Source: a virus
IMG/VR virus record: IMGVR_UViG_3300035670_000700
Coordinates: 1 to 36,261 of that record
Reading direction: 5' to 3' (one strand)
DNA: 36,261 bases
Of the stretch, positions 23,318-29,679 are shown in pieces. Position 1 is the first letter of the stretch, and each line of letters starts with the position of its first letter. A model generated the notes under the pieces. It saw nothing but the letters and a program-made list of their open reading frames with translations, was not told the DNA's origin and searched no databases. A program made the translations under genes and the position numbers.

Positions 23318-23513
23318 TGTCGCCACCTTTTTCTTTGTGAGTGTTTATCTGCGTTGCGCCCCGACTGCCAGCAGGCCAGATGTATTGATTCTGGTTGATC
23401 GTCATGTCGTAACCAAACCGTAGCGCGTTGACTAGCTGTGGTGTCATCGCTGTAAACTGTTTAGGGTTCGGCTCGTCTGGGCAAATAGTGATTGTGTAAG
23501 GTAACTTAGCCAT
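23310..23513 (-). CDS. Small unknown protein
   Basis: A 67-residue protein, AKLPYTITICPDEPNPKQFTAM in its first part then a mixed helix/strand, with KEKGGDNE at the C-terminus. ATG 23513 lies eight bases inside the preceding cassette gene and uses the AGGAGAAAACA site encoded by its ATGENNG tail. Its own tail (KEKGG) supplies an AAAGGTGG site for the TPGPW gene. Not recognised as any family. Confidence 0.45.
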   Translation of the reverse strand: MAKLPYTITICPDEPNPKQFTAMTPQLVNALRFGYDMTINQNQYIWPAGSRGATQINTHKEKGGDNE

Positions 23514-23787
23514 TGTTTTCTCCTGTAGCTTTGATTAGTGCGGCTTTACATCTTTCGATATAGGGCTGGTCATCACTCAACGCCGCTTTTACAGCCTCCA
23601 CCAACTCAGCATTCACTCTCTCCAACTTCTCAATACGGCGCAGTCGATCTCCAGCCATTTTGTGTTGCCAGTCATGAGCCTCATGCAAGCGGCGTAGTTC
23701 GGCGGCGGCTTTTAAATCGTTAGCGTCGCATCCAAAAAGATCAAGCAGTTCAGCCAGCCGCAGGGCTTCGGGTTGTTTGTCAGTCAT
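23506..23787 (-). CDS. Cassette protein family 2, copy A
   Basis: A 93-residue, helical, probably coiled-coil protein. It shares MTDKQPEALRLAE, AAELRRLHE and NAELVEA blocks with the 77-residue protein at 29676-29909, and ends ATGENNG. The DNA for the first 13 codons is identical to that of copy B over 41 bases. Probably an accessory early protein; function unknown. The C-terminal ATGE codons provide the next gene's ribosome-binding site. Confidence 0.65.
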   Translation of the reverse strand: MTDKQPEALRLAELLDLFGCDANDLKAAAELRRLHEAHDWQHKMAGDRLRRIEKLERVNAELVEAVKAALSDDQPYIERCKAALIKATGENNG

Positions 23788-23788
23788 A

Positions 23789-23977
23789 TTAGTATCCTAG
23801 TATTTTTTTGACCTCACCTAAGAACTTAGGATCAGTCGGTCTATTTGCTCGGTAAATGCTCGGCGTAGTCCGGTTATAGCAACCAGCACAACGCCAGCCC
23901 CTAAGACTTCCTTCCTTACGATAGCCACCTTCCTCCGGCTTAGATTGCTGGCAGCTATTGCAAAAACGCATCTTCAT
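23789..23977 (-). CDS. Small zinc-ribbon protein
   Basis: A 62-residue protein with two CxxC pairs: RFCNSCQQSKPEEG and GWRCAGCYNR, spaced as in a zinc ribbon. A C-terminal helix RPTDPKFLGEVKKILGY follows. A tight zinc-binding fold such as this often binds DNA, RNA or a protein partner. The ATG overlaps the preceding stop by ATGA; a second Met two codons later (23971) is also possible. Function unknown. Confidence 0.6.
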   Translation of the reverse strand: MKMRFCNSCQQSKPEEGGYRKEGSLRGWRCAGCYNRTTPSIYRANRPTDPKFLGEVKKILGY

Positions 23978-24156
23978 TTATTCTTTCCTTGGAGTTTCTT
24001 CTGAACATCCAGAACCAGCGCTTTAATCTGGTCTGGATAGTAATACTTGAGATTACCGAAATGCTTTAAGCCGAGTTGTTCTACCTCATGCTCGGTTAAA
24101 TTCCGCAGCTTGATGGGCAATTCGCTGGTCTCGAATAATTGCCTTTGCCGGGTCAT
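23974..24156 (-). CDS. Small unknown helical protein
   Basis: A 60-residue protein (RQRQLFETSELPIKLRNLTEHEVEQLGLKHFGN, LKYYYPDQIKALVLDVQKKLQ). It overlaps the upstream zinc-ribbon gene by 71 bases, which is long, and has no strong ribosome-binding site, so it may start further on; but its composition is protein-like. It is coupled to the next gene by ATGA. Not recognised. Confidence 0.45.
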   Translation of the reverse strand: MTRQRQLFETSELPIKLRNLTEHEVEQLGLKHFGNLKYYYPDQIKALVLDVQKKLQGKNK

Positions 24157-24319
24157 AGCGTAAGAAAGATTCGCCCTCGTCGCATTCAGGACATACCGTT
24201 ACAGTTCCGTCAGAACAGCAAGGATCGTTCGCAGTAGGAACATCATCACTGTCTGTTACATAACCGCAATACTCGCACTGCACTAGATTGCTATCATCCA
24301 CTATGTTTGTGTCGTTCAT
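24086..24319 (-). CDS. Small acidic zinc-ribbon protein
   Basis: A 77-residue protein with CEYCGY, DPCCSDG, and VCPECDEG, four Cys-pair elements of a zinc ribbon (six cysteines), in an acidic N-terminal half, followed by a basic helix. AGGAGGATAAT, in which the stop of the previous gene is embedded (TAGGAGG), precedes its ATG. Function unknown; could bind nucleic acid or a host protein. Confidence 0.6.
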   Translation of the reverse strand: MNDTNIVDDSNLVQCEYCGYVTDSDDVPTANDPCCSDGTVTVCPECDEGESFLRYDPAKAIIRDQRIAHQAAEFNRA

Positions 24320-24328
24320 ATTATCCTC

Positions 24329-24658
24329 CTATTGTGTCGATCTATCTATATTCCGATTGCTGGCCTCCTGTGAGCGCCAAATATCCACCCTAGCCTGTGC
24401 TGCTACCAACATCCAACGAAGCCTCTCAGCCTCCTCTACAGCCTCCCTAAGCCCTTCCAATACAGCCTGATACTCTGGATGAGCATAAGCAGCCGCTTCC
24501 TTATCCGCAATAGTGTTGCCCATTGCAGCCTGAAAACATAATGCCTTCTTAGTCTTTCTGTATTCTGATAAATATGTAACGTCTGCTTTGGCTTTAGCAT
24601 ATGCAGCAGAATTCTTAATCATAAAATCGATCGCTTCATTCGGATTTATTTGTTTCAT
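24329..24658 (-). CDS. Conserved helical phage protein near replication genes
   Basis: A 109-residue protein from ATG 24658; upstream in-frame starts at ATG 24670 and GTG 24724 exist but have no better site. It is helical, with AYAKAKADVTYLSEYRKTKKALCFQAAM, ADKEAAAYAHPEYQAVLEGLREAVEEAERLRWMLVAAQARVDIWRS. This YLxEYRK-x-KA ... EAYAYAHPEY ... LRW-L-AAQARIE-WRS pattern belongs to a small phage family I have seen beside recombination and replication genes, without a known role. Confidence 0.6.
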   Translation of the reverse strand: MKQINPNEAIDFMIKNSAAYAKAKADVTYLSEYRKTKKALCFQAAMGNTIADKEAAAYAHPEYQAVLEGLREAVEEAERLRWMLVAAQARVDIWRSQEASNRNIDRSTQ

Positions 24659-24890
24659 ATTCGCAATCATATTTGTTTGGACAATAAGACAGGACGAGGG
24701 GTTGATATTTAACACCTTTCCCACACTGGCTAATCCCTCTCGGGGCTACATTCATCTTCCAAGGTGACCGTATCGTGGCCCAACCGTTCATCAACCGTTC
24801 TACCTTGTTTATGCAAGTACCTGTAGCAAGTCTGCTGCGCCGTCCTGTCAATAAAGCGCACTCGGTTTTCTTGGCAGCAACCCCGAACAT
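24636..24890 (-). CDS. Doubtful ORF downstream of structured RNA A
   Basis: An 84-codon frame with an ATG that has AGGA eight bases upstream. It has a basic first half (KKTECALLTGRRSRLATGTC) and Cys residues but no known pattern. Its end overlaps the next gene start (24658) by 23 bases. If it is real, it is the first ORF after the RNA element at 24930-25031 and could be the one controlled by it. If not, 24659-24929 is a non-coding leader. Confidence 0.35.
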   Translation of the reverse strand: MFGVAAKKTECALLTGRRSRLATGTCINKVERLMNGWATIRSPWKMNVAPRGISQCGKGVKYQPLVLSYCPNKYDCEYETNKSE

Positions 24891-24929
24891 GGGTTCATTC
24901 CTAACGCGACCAGTACGGTCTTAGAAAGC

Positions 24930-25031
24930 AAAAAGCCCTTGAGGCTTGGCTCTCCGTGTGTCAGGCACGTTCCCACTTAAGGGATGAGAACCAAAGCTCA
25001 AGGGCTTCAGTTGTTTGTCTAAGCCTGACAC
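24930..25031 (-). ncRNA. Structured RNA A: pseudoknot-capable stem ending in a U-tract
   Basis: In leftward RNA: a 9-base leader (25031-25023) complementary to 24966-24958; 15-base linker; a 22-base outer stem (25007-24986 with 24954-24933), 19 Watson-Crick pairs, two G-U and one mismatch; two internal hairpins (24984-24981/24974-24971 and 24969-24966/24958-24955); then a U-run (24934-24930). Two G-U pairs become mismatches on the other strand, so it acts leftward. It follows the gene ending at 25053 and could be an intrinsic terminator or an attenuator. See the twin at 28418-28519. Confidence 0.65.
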
Positions 25032-25052
25032 AAAGACGAGATAATTATAAAC

Positions 25053-25478
25053 CTATTTAGCAGCGTGTTGGTAAACATAATCAATAGCTTTTGCAAATTG
25101 CTTTCTTGTTAACGATAGCTGTAAGTTATCAGTAAGCACTAGCCCGTCACCTATCTCCCTCAAGTCGCTGCCAGATACGCCCCACTTGTTAGACTTTTCA
25201 AACCTAGCCTGTACCTTGAGCATGGCATCAAGCCCTATCCTGATCTGTTTAGCCTGATCTTCCTTGCCCTCAGCGTTAGCAGCCACTAACCCAATGTTCA
25301 GCCTAGCAACTATCGTGTTCCAGCTAAACTCGTCTCCGTAGCCCTCTCTTAGCTTTAGCAGCTCAGAATGAGGAGCTAGTTGCAAAGCCGTCTCTGCCTC
25401 TGCGTTATGCCTGATCGTTAGCGGTAGAGTCTTTGGTACGAACTTCTTAGGCTTTCTAGGCTTCTTATTTACAGGCAT
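25053..25478 (-). CDS. Conserved phage protein of unknown function
   Basis: A 141-residue protein. Basic start (VNKKPRKPKKFVPKTLPLTIRHNAEAE), then helical (HSELLKLREGYGDEFSWNTIVARLNIGLVAANAEGK, QAKQIRIGLDAMLKVQARFEKS). Proteins with this plan occur after VRR-NUC/helicase genes in phages; role not known. AAGGCGG precedes the ATG in the end of the VRR-NUC gene, which it overlaps by 14 bases. It is the last gene of the replication-type block, directly before structured RNA A. Confidence 0.55.
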   Translation of the reverse strand: MPVNKKPRKPKKFVPKTLPLTIRHNAEAETALQLAPHSELLKLREGYGDEFSWNTIVARLNIGLVAANAEGKEDQAKQIRIGLDAMLKVQARFEKSNKWGVSGSDLREIGDGLVLTDNLQLSLTRKQFAKAIDYVYQHAAK

Positions 25479-25749
25479 CTTTAACCGCCTTAATGGCTTC
25501 CTCTTTAGTCTTAACTACAGCGCATTGACCTCGCCATCCGTGATGCCAGATAACCTGCTGGGGAGTTAACTTACCGTCTCCCTCTTTAATCTCAAGCAAT
25601 ACGTTATAAGGTCTGCCGCCATTGCTGTGACCAACGATTAAGTCAGGACAACCCTCTCCTACCTTGTGCAAGTGCTGGACGGTATAACCTTCATCCCGCA
25701 GTGCAGCAACGATTTCCCTTTGGTTTGCATCTACTCGGTAAGCTCTCAA
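25465..25749 (-). CDS. VRR-NUC domain nuclease
   Basis: A 94-residue single-domain nuclease. The pattern QREIVAALRDEGYTVQHLHKVGEGCPDLIVG, then NVLLEIKEGDGKLTPQQVIWHHGW and a C-terminal VVKTKEEAIKAV is that of the VRR-NUC / Holliday-junction-resolvase-like family: E (helix 1), PD and ExK catalytic residues present. The TTG at 25749 overlaps the upstream TGA (TTGA) with GAGGGAGA at good spacing; a TTG at 25755 is less well placed. Probably processes branched phage DNA. Confidence 0.8.
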   Translation of the reverse strand: MRAYRVDANQREIVAALRDEGYTVQHLHKVGEGCPDLIVGHSNGGRPYNVLLEIKEGDGKLTPQQVIWHHGWRGQCAVVKTKEEAIKAVKDACK

Positions 25750-25967
25750 CGCCAATCTCCCTCTATCCCTCGGTTTCCTTTAGACCACTGTTCCTTGCAA
25801 TCCTTTGCTAGTTTCTCAGCGGTAATATCACCACGATGCTTACGAACTTTTGTCAGAAACTCCATAGCTTTTTCTCTGTCTTCAGCTCTCCAGCGCAACA
25901 CTTGCCGGACTTCACATCGATGCCTTTCTTCCTCAACTGCATGAATTTTCAATGAAACTTCATCCAC
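25746..25967 (-). CDS. Small conserved phage protein next to helicase
   Basis: A 73-residue protein with GTG start at 25967 overlapping the helicase stop by eight bases, AAGGGCAAG upstream. It has EEERHRCEVRQVLRWRAEDREKAMEFLTKVRKHRGDITAEKLAKDCKEQWSKGNRGIEGDWR: the RHRCEVR-x-x-L and C-EQW-KGNRG-GDWR ends mark a short phage protein family often found beside VRR-NUC nuclease genes. Function unknown. The longer frame upstream lies within the helicase gene and is not used. Confidence 0.6.
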   Translation of the reverse strand: MDEVSLKIHAVEEERHRCEVRQVLRWRAEDREKAMEFLTKVRKHRGDITAEKLAKDCKEQWSKGNRGIEGDWR

Positions 25968-26961
25968 TAAACTTGCCCTTATTATCAAAGTCCATAGGCG
26001 GAGATCCCGGATTCTCCACAAACTGCTGACTGCTGGCGTGATAAAACAACCCGTACCACTCCTGATACTCTCCGTTCCTCTGCTTTTCACACATCAAGTA
26101 AGCATCCGGCTGCAACTCATCTACCTGCTCTCCACGGTTCCTTGAGTTCTCTTTCTTCTTGTTACGCCACATTAGAAAAACGTTATCCACCTGATCCGAG
26201 ATAGAACCCGATCCTTTCAAGTCATTCTTATTCGGCTGGATTTCATCGTTAGCCTGTTTGCGGATATGGTGGACTAAGTGAATATGAACATTATGATCCC
26301 GAGCCAATGCTGTCAATTCGTCAACAAAATTCTTCTGACCGTTAAAGTCATCCTCACCCTTTACGCACTTCATCAGGCTATCGATCACGATATGCTGCAC
26401 ACCCAACTCTATGGCGCAATACCGGCACATAGCAATAACCTTCTCAGGCGAAGTTGATCCCTGCTGGTCATAAAGCCACATCTGCTCAGATAAGAACTTG
26501 TCCATGCGTGATAACAAATTTGTTATGTATGCCTCCCGGTCACTCGTCAACGGATCGTCTACGAACTCCCCTGCAAACTGACGCAGCATCCTCTCTAACG
26601 TTCTCTCAGGCTTCATCTCAAAGCTGGCAATACAAACCTTTTGTTGCTGCTTCACAAGATGCAAGGCTATCTGACCAGTAATCAACGACTTACCACCACC
26701 GTTACCACCAGCGTAAACAGTAACCTCTCCCAGACGATAAGCAAACTCACCCTGTGTCTTAGTCCAAGGCATGACAATCTGCTTATTCTTAACGCCAGAA
26801 AGATAGCTCTCCTTAATCGTATCCAGCCAGTCTGTCGCAGACTTTACCTGTAAAGTCACATCGTTATGCTTCAGGTACTTCTCAACGTCAATCTGCTCGG
26901 ACTTAACGATCCGTAACTTTCTTGCCTCGTCTAGGTCTATTGCACGTTCTTCAAGGCTCAT
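25960..26961 (-). CDS. Replicative DnaB-like helicase
   Basis: A 333-residue RecA-fold helicase without the DnaB N-terminal domain. Walker A is GGNGGGKS at 85-92, followed by LALHL-type helix, ASFEMKPERTLERMLRQ (typical DnaB H1a), VIDSLMKCVKG (Walker B), HIHLVHHIRKQ (H3) and KGSGSISDQVDNVFLMWRNK (H4/arginine finger region). It unwinds DNA at the phage fork. ATG 26961 is inside the previous gene's end; the frame extends 12 codons further but without need. Encoded after the primase-like domain. Confidence 0.88.
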   Translation of the reverse strand: MSLEERAIDLDEARKLRIVKSEQIDVEKYLKHNDVTLQVKSATDWLDTIKESYLSGVKNKQIVMPWTKTQGEFAYRLGEVTVYAGGNGGGKSLITGQIALHLVKQQQKVCIASFEMKPERTLERMLRQFAGEFVDDPLTSDREAYITNLLSRMDKFLSEQMWLYDQQGSTSPEKVIAMCRYCAIELGVQHIVIDSLMKCVKGEDDFNGQKNFVDELTALARDHNVHIHLVHHIRKQANDEIQPNKNDLKGSGSISDQVDNVFLMWRNKKKENSRNRGEQVDELQPDAYLMCEKQRNGEYQEWYGLFYHASSQQFVENPGSPPMDFDNKGKFSG

Positions 26962-27151
26962 TTTTATGCCCTCTAAATTCAGAAAACTCAGCATCAATCG
27001 CAGTTCTCCAAACTATAAAATTTTGCTTTTGCCCATGCTTTTCCATTAAATCATTAACGTCTTTTAAAATTTCATCTAGTTTTATTGGTGCAAAACTTGC
27101 CACCCTTATACTAAATTGTATTTCTTGCGTAACTGCATTAACGCTGCTCAT
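26951..27151 (-). CDS. Small unknown protein between primase and helicase
   Basis: A 66-residue protein (AVTQEIQFSIRVASFAPIKLDEILKDVNDLMEKHGQKQNFIVWRT). Ribosome-binding site TAGGAG overlaps the stop of the primase-domain gene, and its own end overlaps the helicase start by 11 bases. It is likely to belong to the replication operon, but no family is recognised. Confidence 0.5.
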   Translation of the reverse strand: MSSVNAVTQEIQFSIRVASFAPIKLDEILKDVNDLMEKHGQKQNFIVWRTAIDAEFSEFRGHKNEP

Positions 27152-27160
27152 GTTTTGCTC

Positions 27161-27589
27161 CTAGTTAATATAATTAGCTGCTTCGTTAATCCGCTCAAAA
27201 GCCTTTTTAAGCCGTTTTTTATCAGTGTCTGATACCTGCCTACCCTCGGACAAATCAAACGCCGCTATGGACGTAATAAGTGCCTCAAAATGGATTATTC
27301 GGAGTAGGTCTGTCGCATAAAATGGTCTACGCTCAGGTTTTTGTCGCTGATTGTCGCTTGTGTAGCCTAGTTTGTTTTCTTTAGGAAACAAGTCACCGAT
27401 GTCCATACCTACTGCCGAAACAACCTCGTAAGCGGTACAACCAGCAAAGCACTTGAGCAAGATTCGCTCGTCAGGCAGTAACGTTATGGCAAGACTAGGG
27501 CTTTTATCGCCATGAGCAGGACAACAAGCAGTCCATCGTCCTTTGGAACCCTTAACTTTCTCTAAGCGGTTGAGTAGATTACCAATCAT
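27161..27589 (-). CDS. CHC2 zinc-binding primase domain, stand-alone
   Basis: A 142-residue protein from ATG 27589, with a perfect AGGAGG site six bases upstream encoded by the previous gene's tail. Residues ~10-75 are a CHC2-type primase zinc finger: ACCPAHGDKSPSLAI, ILLKCFAGCTAYEVVSAVGMDIGDLFP. No TOPRIM catalytic domain follows; the rest is helical (HFEALITSIAAFDLSEGRQVSDTDKKRLKKAF). It may recognise priming sites and work with a separate polymerase domain, or recruit host primase. Confidence 0.8.
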   Translation of the reverse strand: MIGNLLNRLEKVKGSKGRWTACCPAHGDKSPSLAITLLPDERILLKCFAGCTAYEVVSAVGMDIGDLFPKENKLGYTSDNQRQKPERRPFYATDLLRIIHFEALITSIAAFDLSEGRQVSDTDKKRLKKAFERINEAANYIN

Positions 27590-28212
27590 TTGATCCTCCT
27601 GTCGTTCATCCACCAGTCTTTTTGCTGCGCTGCTTGCTGAACCTTTGGCTCATAAATATTTTGCCAGTCATTAACAATGCTATTTTGCAATACGATGGAT
27701 GTATCAATTCCCTTAGATTTCATATTTTCTAATTTGGAAATAATTATCTTCATTGCTCGGTCAGTCATAGGTTTGCCTATCTTTTTCCTCATAGCAATAA
27801 AATCTTTCCAATCGTTAACGTCAAGCCAATCAGGAATTTCTACTGCTACAGACTTCTTCTCTCTCTCTGTCTCTCTCTCTCCCTCTCTCTCTGGGATAGC
27901 AGGTTGATAGCAAGGTGCTAGCATTGTGCTAGCGTCAACAAAAAAACCATTATCAATCAATGGCTTAAGTCCAAACTCAATATCTTTGATAGCAATGTGC
28001 AAGCGAAATGCTAGCTCATCGCTAGCGGCATTAAATTCACCGTCTTTTGACTCACTTGCTAGCAGCCAAAGCAGTGGTGCTAGCGCCTTGCTAGCGATAG
28101 GAAGGCTTGCAAAAATTCTATCATTTAGGATATCTCGATGCAGCTTGATCCAAGGTGGACAACGATCCCGATAATGTTGGAACTTATCCCAATTCTTAGG
28201 CTTTAGGATCAT
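27586..28212 (-). CDS. Replication-initiator-like protein with N-terminal winged helix
   Basis: A 208-residue protein from ATG 28212. Residues ~15-90 (RCPPWIKLHRDILNDRIFASLPIASKALAPLLWLLASE, EFGLKPLIDNGFF) match the phage replisome-organiser winged helix. A GA-repeat-encoded linker rich in Glu/Arg (EREGERETERE) follows, then a C-terminal domain (DWKDFIAMRKKIGKPMTDRAMKIIISKLENM...NSIVNDWQNIYEP), typical of helicase-loader partners. The order initiator, primase domain, helicase fits a self-contained replication module. The last codons (DRRIK) encode the AGGAGG site for the primase gene. Confidence 0.7.
   Translation of the reverse strand: MILKPKNWDKFQHYRDRCPPWIKLHRDILNDRIFASLPIASKALAPLLWLLASESKDGEFNAASDELAFRLHIAIKDIEFGLKPLIDNGFFVDASTMLAPCYQPAIPEREGERETEREKKSVAVEIPDWLDVNDWKDFIAMRKKIGKPMTDRAMKIIISKLENMKSKGIDTSIVLQNSIVNDWQNIYEPKVQQAAQQKDWWMNDRRIK
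27853..27892. repeat. 40-base TC/GA tract within initiator gene
   Basis: A nearly perfect polypyrimidine TC repeat with a single G (27869) runs for 40 bases, coding the Glu/Arg-rich linker on the leftward strand. It is a simple-sequence repeat that could slip by two bases and shift the reading frame. It also forms a polypurine stretch in the mRNA. Confidence 0.75.
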
Positions 28213-28405
28213 CTTCGACCCCCATATTCCAAGCAGCATCTATTGCATCTTTATTGGTAAAAAACCAATTTTCAATTGCCCTAAATTGTTCTGGCGATAA
28301 ATAACAACGAATAACATCGCTGTACACTTCATTTCGTTGCTCTATATAAATTCTTCCATTTGTTTGATACCCAAAATAAACGGCTTCTGTAGGCTTTAAC
28401 TTCAT
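28196..28405 (-). CDS. Small protein directly after structured RNA B
   Basis: A 69-residue protein from ATG 28405; an ATG at 28417 is also in frame. The sequence KLKPTEAVYFGYQTNGRIYIEQRNEVYSDVIRCYLSPEQFRAIENWFF is not a family that I know. The first ATG follows the U-tract of RNA B with no gap, and GGAAAA before 28405 is the only ribosome-binding site, so expression depends on read-through of RNA B. Its end overlaps the initiator gene start by 17 bases. Confidence 0.6.
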   Translation of the reverse strand: MKLKPTEAVYFGYQTNGRIYIEQRNEVYSDVIRCYLSPEQFRAIENWFFTNKDAIDAAWNMGVEDDPKA

Positions 28406-28417
28406 AGCTTTTTCCAT

Positions 28418-28519
28418 AAAAAAAGCCCTAGGAGAGACTCTCACCGCATAACGGTGTTGGCAGACTGGCGGGTAACCAGCAGAGTCCCTTCTAGGGCTTA
28501 CCCTTAAACGCGCTGCCAA
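28418..28519 (-). ncRNA. Structured RNA B: pseudoknot-capable stem ending in a U-tract
   Basis: In leftward RNA: a 7-base leader (28519-28513) complementary to 28463-28457; a 13-base linker; a 19-base outer stem (28499-28481 with 28441-28423), 17 Watson-Crick and one G-U; inner hairpins 28479-28476/28468-28465 and 28456-28452/28446-28442; then seven U (28424-28418). The same plan and the same 102-base length as RNA A at 24930. The U-run meets the start of the next ORF. It may be an attenuator or a stand-alone small RNA with its own terminator. Confidence 0.65.
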
Positions 28520-28530
28520 GCACGTAATTA

Positions 28531-28629
28531 CTATACTTTAACCCCACGCAACTGGCAAGTTCTACAAACCAAGGATTCCTTAAACTGAATGCGACTCCTA
28601 GCCTTCTTACATCCTGGACAAGTTTGCAT
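28531..28629 (-). CDS. 32-residue zinc-ribbon miniprotein
   Basis: A 32-codon ORF: MQTCPGCKKARSRI, then LVCRTCQLRG; two CxxC pairs at a spacing that fits a small zinc ribbon. It overlaps the preceding gene by 23 bases and has a weak CGGA site. Conserved Cys positions in so short a frame are unlikely by chance but not proof. It could be a zinc-binding adaptor; function unknown. Confidence 0.5.
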   Translation of the reverse strand: MQTCPGCKKARSRIQFKESLVCRTCQLRGVKV

Positions 28630-28987
28630 TCCGAAATAAAATGTCTTGGTAGGGCTGCTTGATGGCGCTTGTACAGGTGAAGAAGGATCGTTGCTCAATT
28701 GGTTGACCTCTTGGCGATACTTTCGGAAGGACAGATTTTAACGGAGTAAATGGAACAGGCTCCCTTGGCGGAACAATGTTCTCACCAGTGGCTAGTTTCT
28801 CAATGTTGTTAGTGGGGAAGTAATAGTTACCGCCCTTACGAAGTTTCCCATAGCTAACAAGGATATTCAGTTCCTCTTTCAGCTCGGCACTGTTTTCGTA
28901 CTCAAATAGCCCATAGTTAATGATGAGCATATTGGCTGTCATTCCACCGTTAAGTGTGAAGGCTCTTACAATTGCGTCTCTGTTCAT
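28607..28987 (-). CDS. Winged-helix-like small protein
   Basis: A 126-residue protein. Residues 1-60 (RDAIVRAFTLNGGMTANMLIINYGL, LKEELNILVSYGKLRKGGNYYF) follow the helix-turn-helix plus wing pattern of a small DNA-binding domain; the rest is Pro/Arg-rich linker. The ATG overlaps the family 1 cassette stop (ATGA) and uses its KLKEKNT-encoded ribosome-binding site. A regulator is possible. Confidence 0.5.
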   Translation of the reverse strand: MNRDAIVRAFTLNGGMTANMLIINYGLFEYENSAELKEELNILVSYGKLRKGGNYYFPTNNIEKLATGENIVPPREPVPFTPLKSVLPKVSPRGQPIEQRSFFTCTSAIKQPYQDILFRNANLSRM

Positions 28988-29547
28988 GTGTTCTTCTCCT
29001 TTAGCTTGGCTTCGATGGCCTCAAGCAACGGCTGATCGTGCCAGTTTTCTGCATCTGCTTTTTCGTATATTGCTTTCTTTTCCTCATCCGTCAGCCCCTG
29101 CCATTCGCGCTCACTGCATTTAACGCAGTACAGCGCCCAACCGTCCGATGATTTCTTGCCGCATTCGGCGCAACCTTCTTCGCGCTGTGGTGGGGCGGTG
29201 TAAAGCGGTTTGCACTTGCCCTTGTGTTCATGCGGAAACTCGTTGCCTGTCCACGTAAACCCTTCCTCATCCATCCACGCCACCGGCTCCGGTTCAGGCT
29301 GCGCTTCGTAATTCGCCCTCACAAGCACTACGCTTGCGGCATGGTCTGGCAAAAACTCAACGCGCCATAGGTCGCCCTTAATCACCACATCACGATGCTC
29401 CGGTTCAGGTGCGCTAAGTCGGGCGCGGAGGGTTTCGATTAGCAATATGCACCTGTTGGCAACCCTAAAATCTTCAGTGCTGTCCCGATACTCGTCCAAC
29501 GCATCCAGCACCTGCTGCGCTTCCTCGCGGGTTAGTGTGATAGTCAT
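28984..29547 (-). CDS. Cassette protein family 1, copy B
   Basis: A 187-residue protein. It shares the start MTITLTREEAQQV, the LSAP block, EWQGLTDEEKK and the ending EAIEAKLKEKNT with copy A (22598-22861), but holds a ~100-residue insertion: a stretch with PEPVAWMDEEGFTWTGNEFP and a four-Cys zinc ribbon (CAECGKKS...LYCVKC). The mosaic layout (identical ends, different middle) suggests exchange through the conserved DNA blocks. Function unknown; the zinc ribbon hints at nucleic-acid or protein binding. Confidence 0.65.
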   Translation of the reverse strand: MTITLTREEAQQVLDALDEYRDSTEDFRVANRCILLIETLRARLSAPEPEHRDVVIKGDLWRVEFLPDHAASVVLVRANYEAQPEPEPVAWMDEEGFTWTGNEFPHEHKGKCKPLYTAPPQREEGCAECGKKSSDGWALYCVKCSEREWQGLTDEEKKAIYEKADAENWHDQPLLEAIEAKLKEKNT

Positions 29548-29556
29548 GTTGATTCC

Positions 29557-29679
29557 TTAAAGAATGAGTAATATGGCAATGACAATAAGCCAGCCAGAAT
29601 GCTCTATATCAACCGTATAACCCCACATACCTATTGCGCAAAAACCTACTGAAGCAATCGCTTTACCAATGTATTTCAT
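29557..29679 (-). CDS. 40-residue membrane miniprotein
   Basis: A 40-codon ORF with two hydrophobic segments (IGKAIASVGFCAIGMWGY, GWLIVIAILLIL) that suggest one or two membrane helices. It starts at the ATG in an ATGA overlap with the family 2 cassette (copy B), using its ATGEQQ-encoded site, and ends nine bases before the family 1 cassette, whose AAGGAATCAAC site overlaps its TAA. Such linkage supports it as a real gene. Function unknown. Confidence 0.55.
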   Translation of the reverse strand: MKYIGKAIASVGFCAIGMWGYTVDIEHSGWLIVIAILLIL

